Assembly: GCF_002410825.1 (NCBI RefSeq)
Contig: NZ_DHOS01000052.1
Coordinates: forward strand, 28,657 to 92,656
Direction of reading: 5' to 3'
Length of the DNA stretch: 64,000 bases
From: Proteiniphilum sp. UBA5384
GTDB lineage: Bacteria > Bacteroidota > Bacteroidia > Bacteroidales > Dysgonomonadaceae
The position numbers and the translations under genes were made by a program. This document shows, piece by piece, positions 9,056 through 17,974 of this stretch (position 1 is the stretch's first letter; every line of letters begins with the position of its first letter). The notes under the pieces are model-generated. The model was not told the origin of the DNA, did not search any database, and worked only from the letters and a program-made list of their open reading frames with translations.

Positions 9056-9880
9056 TTAAAAATCGGTTTTAGAGGATAATATATTCCGCCGTAGTACCTG
9101 TAGCGATACCTGTTTGCCCACCTTTATACCTTTTTGTGTGAGCTGTTCCTCTACCGTCCGGTAAGCCAGCTCGGGATTGTTATTATCGCCGCTGAGGTGG
9201 CATAGCCAGATATTCCGGAGGTCGGACGAGTAGTTATTGGCCAGGAACTCGGCAGTCTGCCGGTTGCTCAGGTGTCCCGATCCGGAACAGATACGTTGTT
9301 TCAAATGATAGGGATAACGGCCGTTGTTGAGCATTTCTTCATCGTAATTGGTCTCGATGACGAGGTGATTGGCTTTGCAGATATAATAGGCCACTTCGTC
9401 GGTAATGCAGCCCACGTCGGTGGCCAGGGTAAACCTATGGTTGCCGAACCGGATAAAATAACCGGAATTGTCCACACTGTCGTGGGGTACGTCGAAAGCG
9501 GTGATCTGGAAATCCTCAATCTGAAACGGTTTACCTTTCTCGATATATTGGGTGGATCCGTTGAGACTGTTACGGATAAGCGGGTGGTTGATAATCGCCC
9601 GGTGCACCTCGCGGGTGGCATAGACCGGGATATGCAGTTTTTCCCCGAGGTAACCCACCGATTTGATATGGTCGTAATGGTCGTGTGTGACCAAAATAGC
9701 CATGATCGACGAGAGCTCTATACCGTACTGTGCGAGCCGCTTCTTGATGACGCGCGGCCCTATGCCGGCGTCGATCAGGATACCCCAACGGGAATTCCCC
9801 AGATAGTAGCTGTTGCCGCAACTGCCGCTGCTCAGGCTGAAGAAACAAATTCGTTCCGATGGAAAAAGTTCGTATTGCAT
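9056..9880 (-). CDS. MBL-fold metallo-hydrolase, WalJ/YycJ-like
   Basis: The 274-residue protein opens with FFSLSSGSCGNSYYLGN, the start seen in YycJ/WalJ-type metallo-beta-lactamase fold hydrolases, followed by the zinc motif THDHYDH near residue 65 and downstream metal ligands in FDVPHDS and LATDVG. Homologues are cytosolic 5'-3' exonucleases or phosphodiesterases linked to DNA mismatch repair and cell-wall control. The activity here is inferred only at family level. It starts 2 bases after the dipeptidyl peptidase stop, so translation is probably coupled. Confidence 0.85.
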   Translation of the reverse strand: MQYELFPSERICFFSLSSGSCGNSYYLGNSRWGILIDAGIGPRVIKKRLAQYGIELSSIMAILVTHDHYDHIKSVGYLGEKLHIPVYATREVHRAIINHPLIRNSLNGSTQYIEKGKPFQIEDFQITAFDVPHDSVDNSGYFIRFGNHRFTLATDVGCITDEVAYYICKANHLVIETNYDEEMLNNGRYPYHLKQRICSGSGHLSNRQTAEFLANNYSSDLRNIWLCHLSGDNNNPELAYRTVEEQLTQKGIKVGKQVSLQVLRRNILSSKTDF

Positions 9881-9882
9881 GG

Positions 9883-12036
9883 CTAATCGATAAAATCTTC
9901 AAAATAACGGGTTATATGCGCATGTAGATGCACCCGGTCAGCTCCCATCATATTGTGTCCGTGGCCGGGGTAGACAAAGAAATCGGGGTGTGTGCCCGCC
10001 CTGATACATGCTTTCAGGAATTGCAGGCTGTGCTGCATCACCACAGTGGGATCTTCGTCGCCATGGATGATGAGCAGGCGGTCTTTCAATTGACCGGCTT
10101 TGGGTAAGAGGCTGCTTTCGGCATACCCTTCCGGATTTTCATCCGGTTCATCCATATAGCGTTCGCCATACATCACCTCATAATATTTCCAGTCGATCAC
10201 CGGTCCTCCGGCCACACCCACCCTGAAGAGGCCGGGATAGCGGAGCAACAGGTTGATGGTCATGAAACCGCCATAACTCCAGCCGTGTATTCCCATCCTG
10301 TCCCTGTCCACATAGGGGAGGGAGTGCAGGAATTCCACCCCTTTCCTCTGGTCTTTGGCCTCTTCCACGCCCAGTTGGCGGTGCGTCACCTGCTCAAAGG
10401 CAGCGCCCCTGTAAGAAGTGCCGCGGTTATCCATTACGAACACCAGGTATCCTTTTTGCGCCATGTAGGTCTCCCATCCGCCGGAGCCATATCGCCAGCG
10501 ATTGCTTACCATCTGGGAATGAGGGCCTCCATATACATAGACCGCCACGGGATATTTTTTAGAAGCATCGAAACCGGCCGGTTTCACCAACCGGTAGTAG
10601 AGGTCGGTACTGCCGTCCGCCGCCTTGATGGTGCCCGGTTCCACAGAAGGCATCTCAATGCCTTCATAGGGGTTGTCTGCCGCCGCCAGGAGGGTGGATT
10701 TTCCTTTGCGGGTGTCTATGAGCCGGAGTTCTCCCGGATTATCGTGCGCCGAGAACCGGTCGGTGAGGTATCTTCCCGAGTGGCTTATGGCTCCCGAATG
10801 GATGCCCGGTTGAGTGCTGAGATGCGTGGTCTTGCCGTTCTTCAGCTCCACGCTGTAGAGATGCCGTTCCATCGGCGTGGGGTCGGTCGATACAAAATAG
10901 AGGTTTTCTCCTTTCTTGTCGATGCCGATGATATCGGTCACTTCCCAATCTCCCCGGGTGAGTTGACGGTTCAGTTTTCCCGACCGGTCGTAGAGATAGA
11001 GGTGGTTAAAGCCGTCCCTCCTGCTCTGCCAGATGAATTGGTCTCCCTTGCTGTCGGTAAAGAGTACGGGGTGTTCCGGTTCCACATACCAGGGATTGAT
11101 CTCTTCGAACAAAGTCCGGTCGAAATCGCCGGAGGCAGCATGGTAGCGGTTCAGCTTCATATGGTTTTGTCTGCGGTTCAGCTCGGCAACATAGATAGAC
11201 GATGCATCCGGGTTCCATGCAATGTTGGTGAGATAATGTTCATCCGGTGTGCCCGTTTTCAGATAGATAGTCTCACCGGTAGTGGTGTCATAGATGCCGA
11301 TGGTCACATGGTGGCTTTTCATTCCTGCCATTGGATATTTGACAGGTTTTGCTTCTGCCGTCCGTTTTGAAATATCCACCAGTGGATAGTTGGTCACCAT
11401 GGTCTCATCCATACGGTAGAAAGCCAGTTTCTTGCCGTCGGGCGACCAGAATATGCCGCCGTCGATGCCGAATTCGTTGCGGTGTACCGCTTGTCCGCAC
11501 ACAATACCCGGGTCCTCTTCCCGGGTGACGGTCCTCTCTTCACCATCCCGGTTCCTGATGAAGAGATTGTTCCCGATGGTATAAGCCAGATAGTGGTTGT
11601 CAGGAGAGAGTAGATGGTTTTCGCTATTATCGGGGAAATTGAAAAAAGTCTCCAATCCCATTTTCTCCGTATTAAACAGTCCTGCGCCTTTTGTTGTAAA
11701 TACCCGTATCACCGGGTTACCATCGGAGGGAAAGGAAAGATATTTTACGTGCCCGGGTTGATTGGCAGACTTTCCCTTTATGCCGAGCTGATCAAAGATG
11801 AGAAACAGTTGCCTGTTATCCGGGTTTGCGAGGTCTTCCACAATCCATACAGAGTCGTTGCGCAATACTATCAGCCGGTCGCCATACCATTGAAACTGTG
11901 TGGGAATCCGAGGGGTGAAACGGGTATACTCTTTCCCGCCCGGAATCAACTCTTCCAGCGTAAATTGTCTGATCTCCTGTGCTGCAAGCGTTGCAGTAAA
12001 AAGGGATATCAGAATAAAGAGAAAATGTTTATTCAT
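9883..12036 (-). CDS. Dipeptidyl peptidase IV, S9 family
   Basis: The 717-residue protein has a Sec signal peptide (residues 1-18, ending LAAQ), an eight-bladed beta-propeller region (about 40-480) and a prolyl-oligopeptidase alpha/beta-hydrolase domain. The nucleophile lies in GWSYGGF (Ser about 587), the Asp in DEDPT (about 662) and the His in GHGHN (about 694). The HRNEFG motif near residue 190 carries the glutamates that bind the substrate amino terminus in DPP4. It removes Xaa-Pro dipeptides from peptides in the periplasm, supplying amino acids or dipeptides in protein-fermenting Bacteroidales. Its start overlaps the stop of the upstream oxidoreductase gene by 4 bases (ATGA). Confidence 0.95.
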   Translation of the reverse strand: MNKHFLFILISLFTATLAAQEIRQFTLEELIPGGKEYTRFTPRIPTQFQWYGDRLIVLRNDSVWIVEDLANPDNRQLFLIFDQLGIKGKSANQPGHVKYLSFPSDGNPVIRVFTTKGAGLFNTEKMGLETFFNFPDNSENHLLSPDNHYLAYTIGNNLFIRNRDGEERTVTREEDPGIVCGQAVHRNEFGIDGGIFWSPDGKKLAFYRMDETMVTNYPLVDISKRTAEAKPVKYPMAGMKSHHVTIGIYDTTTGETIYLKTGTPDEHYLTNIAWNPDASSIYVAELNRRQNHMKLNRYHAASGDFDRTLFEEINPWYVEPEHPVLFTDSKGDQFIWQSRRDGFNHLYLYDRSGKLNRQLTRGDWEVTDIIGIDKKGENLYFVSTDPTPMERHLYSVELKNGKTTHLSTQPGIHSGAISHSGRYLTDRFSAHDNPGELRLIDTRKGKSTLLAAADNPYEGIEMPSVEPGTIKAADGSTDLYYRLVKPAGFDASKKYPVAVYVYGGPHSQMVSNRWRYGSGGWETYMAQKGYLVFVMDNRGTSYRGAAFEQVTHRQLGVEEAKDQRKGVEFLHSLPYVDRDRMGIHGWSYGGFMTINLLLRYPGLFRVGVAGGPVIDWKYYEVMYGERYMDEPDENPEGYAESSLLPKAGQLKDRLLIIHGDEDPTVVMQHSLQFLKACIRAGTHPDFFVYPGHGHNMMGADRVHLHAHITRYFEDFID

Positions 12037-12977
12037 AATGCAGAAAGTCGCCGTACTGTTTTGTGAAACCCCTCCATAATTTGTTTTACTACTTCCGCAG
12101 CCGGAAGAACCTCTTTTATATGCGAGGCGATCTGCCCGATTTCCAGCTCTCCTTCTGACAAATCTCCTTCGAAAATACCTTTTTTTGAACGGCCTCTACC
12201 TAATAGTTCGCGTAGTTCTTCGGTGGTAGCACCACGGTCTTCCAATTGCTGCACCTGTTGGTAAAAATCGTTTTTTATCAATCGGGTGGGACTTACCTTT
12301 TTCAATGATAAAATGGTTTCACCCTCATTGAGTGAAATGCATCGTTGTTTAAAAGCATCACTGGCGGAACTCTCTTCAGTAAGTGCGAACCGGGTACCTA
12401 CCTGTACTCCTTCGGCACCTAAGGCAAATGCGGCGGCCATTCCCTCGCCCGAAGCAATGCCCCCGGCGGCAATCAATGGCAGGTCTATAACTGCTCTTAC
12501 CTGTGGAATTAATGTGAAAGTAGTGGTTTCTTCACGGCCATTATGGCCTCCGGCTTCGAAGCCTTCGGCAACGACAGCGTCTACGCCAGCTTCAACACAT
12601 TTGACGGCAAATCGGGAGCTGGAGACTACATGGGCCACTTTGATACCCTCGGCTTTAAGCTTTGCAGTCCATGTTTTAGGGTTACCGGCCGAAGTAAAGA
12701 CGACCGGCACCTTTTCATCAAGGATAATCTGCATGATCTCCTCAATCTGCGGATACATTAACGGTACGTTTACCCCGAATGGGTTGCCGGTGGCCGCTTT
12801 GCATTTGCGAATATGTTCGCGTAACGTGTCGGGATGCATCGATCCCGCACCAATCAGTCCCAGCCCTCCGGCATTGCTCACTGCAGCAGCTAACTTCCAG
12901 CCACTGCACCATACCATCCCTGCCTGGATAACAGGGACGCGAATGCCAAAAAGGGCCGATATCCGGTTTATATTCAT
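12033..12977 (-). CDS. Nitronate monooxygenase / FabK-like FMN oxidoreductase
   Basis: The 314-residue protein has a TIM-barrel FMN fold: RVPVIQAGMVWCSGWKLA at the N-terminus, GVNVPLMYP, then AEGFEAGGHNG (residues about 140-150) and LIAAGGIASGEGMAAA with GVQVGTRF. These motifs are shared by nitronate monooxygenases and by enoyl-ACP reductase II (FabK), so either detoxification of nitronates or fatty acid synthesis is possible. I placed the start at ATG 12975-12977 because it gives the family N-terminus (MNINRISALFGI) and sits just downstream of a good minus-strand promoter; the open frame upstream runs into the purD control region. It is the first gene of the five-gene minus-strand operon. 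Confidence 0.85.
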   Translation of the reverse strand: MNINRISALFGIRVPVIQAGMVWCSGWKLAAAVSNAGGLGLIGAGSMHPDTLREHIRKCKAATGNPFGVNVPLMYPQIEEIMQIILDEKVPVVFTSAGNPKTWTAKLKAEGIKVAHVVSSSRFAVKCVEAGVDAVVAEGFEAGGHNGREETTTFTLIPQVRAVIDLPLIAAGGIASGEGMAAAFALGAEGVQVGTRFALTEESSASDAFKQRCISLNEGETILSLKKVSPTRLIKNDFYQQVQQLEDRGATTEELRELLGRGRSKKGIFEGDLSEGELEIGQIASHIKEVLPAAEVVKQIMEGFHKTVRRLSAL

Positions 12978-13005
12978 GTCTAATATATTTTGTTGCTTGA
13001 AACTA

Positions 13006-13013
13006 CAAAGATA
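13006..13013 (-). promoter_or_regulatory. -7 promoter box for the minus-strand operon
   Basis: TATCTTTG on the minus strand matches the Bacteroidota TAnnTTTG box and lies 29 bases upstream of the chosen oxidoreductase start. No clear -33 TTTG is present. Confidence 0.55.
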
Positions 13014-13066
13014 ATAACCTCTTGAGGATTTTACCCCATTGTCGTGGAACAAAGTCATTTTTTTAG

Positions 13067-13074
13067 TAGCTTTG
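13067..13074 (+). promoter_or_regulatory. -7 promoter box for purD
   Basis: TAGCTTTG matches TAnnTTTG and lies 26 bases upstream of the purD ATG, divergent from the minus-strand box at 13006. The -33 element is weak. Confidence 0.55.
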
Positions 13075-13100
13075 CGGTTTAAATCGGTAATTTTAAATAT

Positions 13101-14372
13101 ATGAACGTTCTTCTTCTTGGTTCCGGTGGGCGCGAGCATGCGTTGGCCTGGGGAATTCGAAAAAGCAGGTATTTGAATAATCTCTATATTGCTCCCGGGA
13201 ATGCCGGCACAGCGGCGGTGGGGACCAATGTGCCTGTCGGAGTGGCTGACTTTGGGGCAATAAAACAGTTTTCGCTTGACCATGATATCGATATGGTTGT
13301 TGTAGGTCCTGAAGTGCCTCTGGTGGAGGGTATATATGACTATTTCCACGAGGATGAGGATATCTGCCATATTGCCGTGATCGGTCCCTCGGGAAAAGGG
13401 GCGCAATTAGAAGGGAGCAAGGATTTTGCGAAACGCTTCATGGAAAGTTATCATATTCCTACTGCCCGTTTTACGACGGTAACTCTCGATAACGTGGCGG
13501 AAGGGAATGCTTTCCTCGACTCGCTTGCCGCACCTTATGTGTTGAAAGCCGATGGATTGGCTTCCGGCAAGGGAGTGCTGATCGTGGATGACCTCAATGA
13601 GGCGAAGCGGCTGCTTTGGGAGATGCTCAACGGGAAGTTCGGTGCGGCAAGTAACAGGGTGGTAATAGAGGAATTCCTTTCAGGGATCGAGTGTTCGGTA
13701 TTTGTCCTGACGGATGGGAAATCCTATAAGATCTTACCTGTAGCAAAAGACTATAAACGTATAGGAGAAGGTGACACCGGCTTGAATACAGGCGGGATGG
13801 GTGCTGTATCGCCCGTACCTTTTGCCGATGAGGTATTTATGGAGAAAGTACGTAACCGTATTGTAGAGCCGACAATCGAAGGGTTACGCAACGAAAAGAT
13901 AGAGTACAAGGGTTTTATCTTCCTGGGATTGATCAATGTGGGAGGTGAGCCGAAAGTGATTGAGTACAATGTCCGTATGGGTGACCCTGAGACGGAGGTT
14001 GTTATACCCCTGGTCAGGTCGGATCTTCTGGAGTTATTGACTGCCGTTGCCACAGAGACGCTGGACGAAAAAATATTGGAGACAGACGACCGTTATGCCG
14101 TTACAGTGATGATGGTCTCCGGAGGCTATCCCGGAGAATATGAAAAAGGAAAAGTGATCGGGGGGTTGGATATGGTGCAGGACAGTATCGTTTTCCATGC
14201 CGGCACAAAAGAAGAGGGAGGTAAAATAGTCACATCCGGCGGCCGGGTACTTTCGGTTACCTCTTACGGCAGAACGATGGACGAAGCGCTGGATACATCT
14301 TACAGGAATATTGCCGGAATCAGTTTTGAAAATAGTTATTGTAGAAAAGATATAGGCTTCGATTTGCATTAA
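13101..14372 (+). CDS. purD: Phosphoribosylamine--glycine ligase
   Basis: The 423-residue GAR synthetase catalyses ATP-dependent joining of glycine to phosphoribosylamine in purine synthesis (cytosol). The sequence shows the N-domain start NVLLLGSGGREHALAW, the GPEVPLVEG motif, then GSKDFAKRFM and the ATP-grasp domain with VLKADGLASGKGV (about residues 145-158), NTGGMGA and NVRMGDPETE. Length and motif order are those of complete PurD proteins. It is preceded by a Bacteroidota promoter box and followed 13 bases later by a membrane-protein gene. Nothing unusual is seen. Confidence 0.97.
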   Translation: MNVLLLGSGGREHALAWGIRKSRYLNNLYIAPGNAGTAAVGTNVPVGVADFGAIKQFSLDHDIDMVVVGPEVPLVEGIYDYFHEDEDICHIAVIGPSGKGAQLEGSKDFAKRFMESYHIPTARFTTVTLDNVAEGNAFLDSLAAPYVLKADGLASGKGVLIVDDLNEAKRLLWEMLNGKFGAASNRVVIEEFLSGIECSVFVLTDGKSYKILPVAKDYKRIGEGDTGLNTGGMGAVSPVPFADEVFMEKVRNRIVEPTIEGLRNEKIEYKGFIFLGLINVGGEPKVIEYNVRMGDPETEVVIPLVRSDLLELLTAVATETLDEKILETDDRYAVTVMMVSGGYPGEYEKGKVIGGLDMVQDSIVFHAGTKEEGGKIVTSGGRVLSVTSYGRTMDEALDTSYRNIAGISFENSYCRKDIGFDLH

Positions 14373-14385
14373 ATAAGAATACCTC

Positions 14386-15405
14386 ATGCATTTTATTGTC
14401 CGGTCATTTCGTTCTGTTTTTGTAGAAGGGCGTTTTACCCCGCTACTTGCCTCTCTGGGAATGATCGCCATGCGTGCAGCGTTGTATTACGTGGAAGGCT
14501 TACCCCAAATTCCCTCCGGGGGGTATAATTATCTTTGGGAGCCGATTGCGCCTTTCTTTGGAAACCCCCGACTATCATTGCTGGGCTCCACGTTGTCCGT
14601 CTTCCTTATTGCTTGGTTATTATCGCTTTTGAATGGTAGGTTTAATTTGCTTCGCTCGCGCTCTAACCTGCCCTTTATCGTTCCTTTATTCCTGTTGAGC
14701 CTTCATCCCTATTTTTTGGTAATGTCGGGCGATTATATCAGCATAATTTTTATACTATTGGCCTTGTTCTTGCTACTGGAGTCATATCAGAAGCCGGATT
14801 CTTATCTGAGTTCTTTCCGGATGGCAATACTTATCGGAATGGCTTCCTTATTCCAGATATATGCCCTTATACTTTTACCTTGCTGGTGGATAGGAGAACG
14901 TTCAATGCGGAGTTTCCGGCTTCAATCATTTATTTCGTCGTTATTTGGCCTCTTTCTCATATATGTGACATTGTTCTCAATCTACTGGTTTCTGGATGAC
15001 ATATCCGGTTTCATAGCGCCTTTTTTCGCTTTCCCGGCCATATCTCTGCCGAAAATTCCCCTTTTCTCCGCATTGGAATGGGGCGGAGTGGTATTTACCG
15101 GACTGTTTTTTATATCTAATATGACTCTTTGTATCAGGACTTATAACCGGGATAAAGCCCTTACCATCTCATTAATCCGGTTTGAGGTTTTCCTGATCTT
15201 GCTTCTCCTGTTTTTTCAGATTATATATTGGCAGGAGACCCTTTTCTTTCTGTTGATCTCTATTACGCTGATTTCTTGCCTGAACGCCTATTTCTATTCA
15301 AAGACGATGTCGAAAAGCCATATCTACCTCGCATACGGTATGCTTGTATGTATGTTCTTTATTTACTTTTCACATCTCATTGCCTCTGCAGTTACGCTAC
15401 TGTGA
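14386..15405 (+). CDS. Polytopic membrane protein of unknown function
   Basis: This 339-residue protein has about nine or ten predicted transmembrane segments, aromatic and leucine rich (for example LLSLHPYFLVMSGDYISI and LLLFFQIIYWQETLFFLL). It resembles the DUF6427-type membrane proteins found in Bacteroidota, but I cannot assign a function. It lies 13 bases after purD and is probably co-transcribed. No catalytic or transport signature is visible to me. Confidence 0.75.
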   Translation: MHFIVRSFRSVFVEGRFTPLLASLGMIAMRAALYYVEGLPQIPSGGYNYLWEPIAPFFGNPRLSLLGSTLSVFLIAWLLSLLNGRFNLLRSRSNLPFIVPLFLLSLHPYFLVMSGDYISIIFILLALFLLLESYQKPDSYLSSFRMAILIGMASLFQIYALILLPCWWIGERSMRSFRLQSFISSLFGLFLIYVTLFSIYWFLDDISGFIAPFFAFPAISLPKIPLFSALEWGGVVFTGLFFISNMTLCIRTYNRDKALTISLIRFEVFLILLLLFFQIIYWQETLFFLLISITLISCLNAYFYSKTMSKSHIYLAYGMLVCMFFIYFSHLIASAVTLL

Positions 15406-15423
15406 AACATAAATGGTTGTTTT

Positions 15424-15469
15424 ACGAAATGATAACTACCTGCTTTCGTATTTAATCGAAACATTTTGA
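15424..15469 (+). promoter_or_regulatory. Probable DeoR-type operator upstream of the first glpT-like gene
   Basis: The region contains an inverted repeat ACGAAA (15424-15429) and TTTCGT (15444-15449), a second inverted pair TTTCG/CGAAA (15445-15461), and the composite TCGAAA-C-ATTTTGA (15456-15469), whose TTTTGA end overlaps the -33 box. The same TCGAAA/TTTTGA composite occurs at 21302 and 30574. E. coli GlpR and related DeoR-family proteins recognise TTCG-containing sites, which supports an operator role; binding is inferred. Confidence 0.6.
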
Positions 15470-15495
15470 TAACAAAAAATAAAATACTATTTTTG
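15465..15495 (+). promoter_or_regulatory. Promoter of the glpT-like/HAD operon
   Basis: TTTG at 15465-15468, a 19-base spacer and TATTTTTG at 15488-15495 match the Bacteroidota -33/-7 consensus. The box ends 47 bases before the ATG. Confidence 0.75.
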
Positions 15496-15542
15496 TCCAT
15501 CATTGATAGACAAGGAATCTACGAACCCATCAATCATCGAAA

Positions 15543-17006
15543 ATGGAAACAAATACCGAAAAAAGATTTAAGTACTGGCAGACACGCACGCTGATAGCGA
15601 CGATGATCGGTTATGCATTTTTTTATTTTGTACGCAAGAATTTCTCTTTTGCCATTCCGGGATTAAGTGCGGAATACGGCATCACCAAGACCAGCTTTGG
15701 TATCATCATGACACTGGTGACAGTTGTTTACGGCCTCTCCCGCTTCCTGAACGGGATCATTGCCGACCGGATGAATGCCCGTTACCATATGTCGGTTGGA
15801 CTGTTCCTCTGCGCCATTGCCAACTTTGCCTTTGGCTTCGGGGCCGACCTGAGTACATTGATTACCGGGGAGACCGATGGGCCGATGTTTACCAATACGA
15901 TGGTGTTGATATTTGGTATTATCTTGGTTCTTAATAATTTGGTGCAGGGTAGCGGTTTTCCCCCTGTAGCCCGGTTACTTACCCACTGGATTCCCCCACA
16001 GGAACTGGCCACCAAAATGTCAATCTGGAACACTTCCCATTCTATCGGAGCGAGTCTGGTGGCAATCCTTTGCGGTTACATCATGGGGACATTCGGAACC
16101 AATCTGAGTGCCAACCCCGAAGTTGTCGCCCAGATCGCCGCCAACCTGAATGTGGACATGGCCGATACTGAAAAGATGAAGAGCGTGTTGGAATCGGCAT
16201 CGCATGTAGGGGCCTGGAAATGGTGTTTCTGGATTCCCGCGGTGATTGCACTGGTAGGCTCCGTGGGACTGTTCCTTTCGCTGAGGGATACCCCTTCTTC
16301 GGTAGGGTTGCCCGAATTGCACAAGACCAATAAGAAAGGCAAGGATTCTTCGGCGGAATATAAAGCTTTTGTGCGTAAATATGTCTACCGTAATAAATGG
16401 ATATGGATTTTGGGAATCGCCAACTTCTTCGTTTATATAGTCCGTTTTGCGGTACTGGACTGGGGACCTACCTTCCTGAAAGAGGCCCGGGGCATGTCGT
16501 TGTCCCATGCGGGTTGGACGGTGGCGGTGTTCGAAATTTTCGGCATTGTGGGGATGTTGCTTGCGGGGTGGGTAACGGACAAATTCCTGAAAGGAAGGGC
16601 TCACCGTACCTGTGTGTTCTGCATGATCGGGGTGGCCGTCTTCATGAGCGTCTTCCTGTTGTTACCCTCCGGGGTATCTCCCTGGGTAATGGTTATTACA
16701 CTGGCCATGGCCGGATTCTTTATCTATGGTCCGCAGGCACTGATCGGCATTGCGGCAGCAAACCAGGCGACCAACCGCGGGGCGGCTACGGCAAACGGGC
16801 TGACAGGTTTATTCGGCTATGCCAGCGGTCTTGTTTCCGGCGTGGGCGTGGGATATTTCGTGGATATGATCAACAAGGTGAACCCTGAGAAAAGCTGGGA
16901 CTATGTTTTCATGGGAATGATCGGGGTCGCAATCCTGTGTACCTTCGTCTTCCTGTTGATGTGGCAAGCCAAGGCCGATGGATACGGTGAGGAAGAGAAT
17001 GTATAG
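15543..17006 (+). CDS. Organophosphate:phosphate antiporter, GlpT/UhpT family (first copy)
   Basis: The 487-residue inner-membrane protein belongs to the OPA branch of the major facilitator superfamily, with 12 hydrophobic segments. Family marks include GYAFFYFVRKNFSFAIPGL in the first helix, YGLSRFLNGIIADR between helices 2 and 3, GFPPVARLLTHW and FAVLDWGPTFLKEARG. The family exchanges sn-glycerol-3-phosphate or hexose phosphates for inorganic phosphate. It is about 27 residues longer than the second copy at 32285, mainly in the region around residues 95-120 and the central loop, so the substrate may differ. It heads an operon with a HAD phosphatase gene 19 bases downstream and carries a candidate DeoR operator shared with the glpD operon, which favours glycerol phosphate. 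The substrate is inferred. Confidence 0.9.
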   Translation: METNTEKRFKYWQTRTLIATMIGYAFFYFVRKNFSFAIPGLSAEYGITKTSFGIIMTLVTVVYGLSRFLNGIIADRMNARYHMSVGLFLCAIANFAFGFGADLSTLITGETDGPMFTNTMVLIFGIILVLNNLVQGSGFPPVARLLTHWIPPQELATKMSIWNTSHSIGASLVAILCGYIMGTFGTNLSANPEVVAQIAANLNVDMADTEKMKSVLESASHVGAWKWCFWIPAVIALVGSVGLFLSLRDTPSSVGLPELHKTNKKGKDSSAEYKAFVRKYVYRNKWIWILGIANFFVYIVRFAVLDWGPTFLKEARGMSLSHAGWTVAVFEIFGIVGMLLAGWVTDKFLKGRAHRTCVFCMIGVAVFMSVFLLLPSGVSPWVMVITLAMAGFFIYGPQALIGIAAANQATNRGAATANGLTGLFGYASGLVSGVGVGYFVDMINKVNPEKSWDYVFMGMIGVAILCTFVFLLMWQAKADGYGEEENV

Positions 17007-17025
17007 TAGTTAATTTGACGCAGGT

Positions 17026-17883
17026 ATGTTTACATATATGGATAAGATGGGACTTGGTACAAGCTCCCAATTAAAAGAGAGTTTAAAGAAAGTCAGGCAT
17101 TTTGCTTTGGATATGGATGGAACGATTTATAACGGGGGGACGCTTTTCCCTTTTACCATCCCCTTTCTTGATTATTTAAAAGAGAATGGCATCGGTTACT
17201 CTTTTCTGACCAATAATCCATCGAAAAGTACGGCCGATTACCTTGCCCATCTCGATAAAATAGGGATAAGAGCAACAAAAGAGGAGATGTATACCTCTGC
17301 CCAAGCCACGATAGACTATATTAAAGTCCATCACCCGGAAACCAGAAGATTGTTTATTCTGGGAACTCCCAGTATGGTACGCGAATTTGAGGGAGCCGGG
17401 TTTATTTCTACGGCCGATGATGCGGATGATGTGCCGGATATGTTGGTGGTCGGCTTTGATATGTCGCTGGTATATCCCCGCTTGTGCCGGGCTGCCTGGT
17501 GGGCAAGCAGGGGTATTCCCTATATAGCCACTAATCCCGACTGGGTTTGTCCTACCGACAAACCCGTTATCCTGGTGGACTGCGGATCTATATGTGCTTG
17601 TATTGAGAGTGCTTCCGGCAGAAAACCGGATTTGGTGATTGGAAAGCCGGATCCCCGGATGTTGAGTGGTATCCTGGAACGTTATTCACTTCAACCTGAT
17701 CAGGTAGCGATGGTCGGTGACCGTATCTATACGGACGTGCGTATGGCACATAACGCGGGAGCAGTGGGTATCCTTGTGATGTCGGGCGAAACTACGATGG
17801 AGATAGTGGAGCAATCGGACCTGAAACCGGATATTATTGCGGAGAATCTGGCGGAAATACAGGAAATGCTGAAGATACATTAG
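17026..17883 (+). CDS. HAD-superfamily phosphatase, NagD/AraL (IIA cap) type
   Basis: The 285-residue protein has HAD motif I DMDGT (Asp 29 and 31), motif II near FLTNNPSKS (about residue 65), a C2-type cap, and motifs III-IV in IGKPDPRML and GDRIYTDV. These are the marks of the class IIA family that includes NagD, B. subtilis AraL and mammalian glycerol-3-phosphate/phosphoglycolate phosphatase. Being co-transcribed with an organophosphate importer suggests it dephosphorylates an imported or derived phosphoester, or clears a toxic sugar phosphate. In B. subtilis araL and araM (glycerol-1-phosphate dehydrogenase) share an operon; both types occur here, 28 kb apart. In-frame ATGs at 17038 and 17047 are alternative starts. 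It is probably cytosolic. Confidence 0.87.
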   Translation: MFTYMDKMGLGTSSQLKESLKKVRHFALDMDGTIYNGGTLFPFTIPFLDYLKENGIGYSFLTNNPSKSTADYLAHLDKIGIRATKEEMYTSAQATIDYIKVHHPETRRLFILGTPSMVREFEGAGFISTADDADDVPDMLVVGFDMSLVYPRLCRAAWWASRGIPYIATNPDWVCPTDKPVILVDCGSICACIESASGRKPDLVIGKPDPRMLSGILERYSLQPDQVAMVGDRIYTDVRMAHNAGAVGILVMSGETTMEIVEQSDLKPDIIAENLAEIQEMLKIH

Positions 17884-17974
17884 CGGCGGGGGAATAAACA
17901 AAATCCTCTTTCTGTCTGTTTATTATATAGTTATTCCGATAAGAAAAGTCTCTTATTGTAAAAATGGAGGATAT

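Noticed and set aside
10285..11370. 361-codon plus-strand open frame
   Set aside because: It is antisense to the catalytic and propeller parts of the dipeptidyl peptidase, which has a complete set of motifs; the antisense product shows no domain.
12978..13406. Upstream extension of the nitronate monooxygenase-like gene
   Set aside because: The extension runs through the divergent promoters and into purD, and its residues do not match the family N-terminus.
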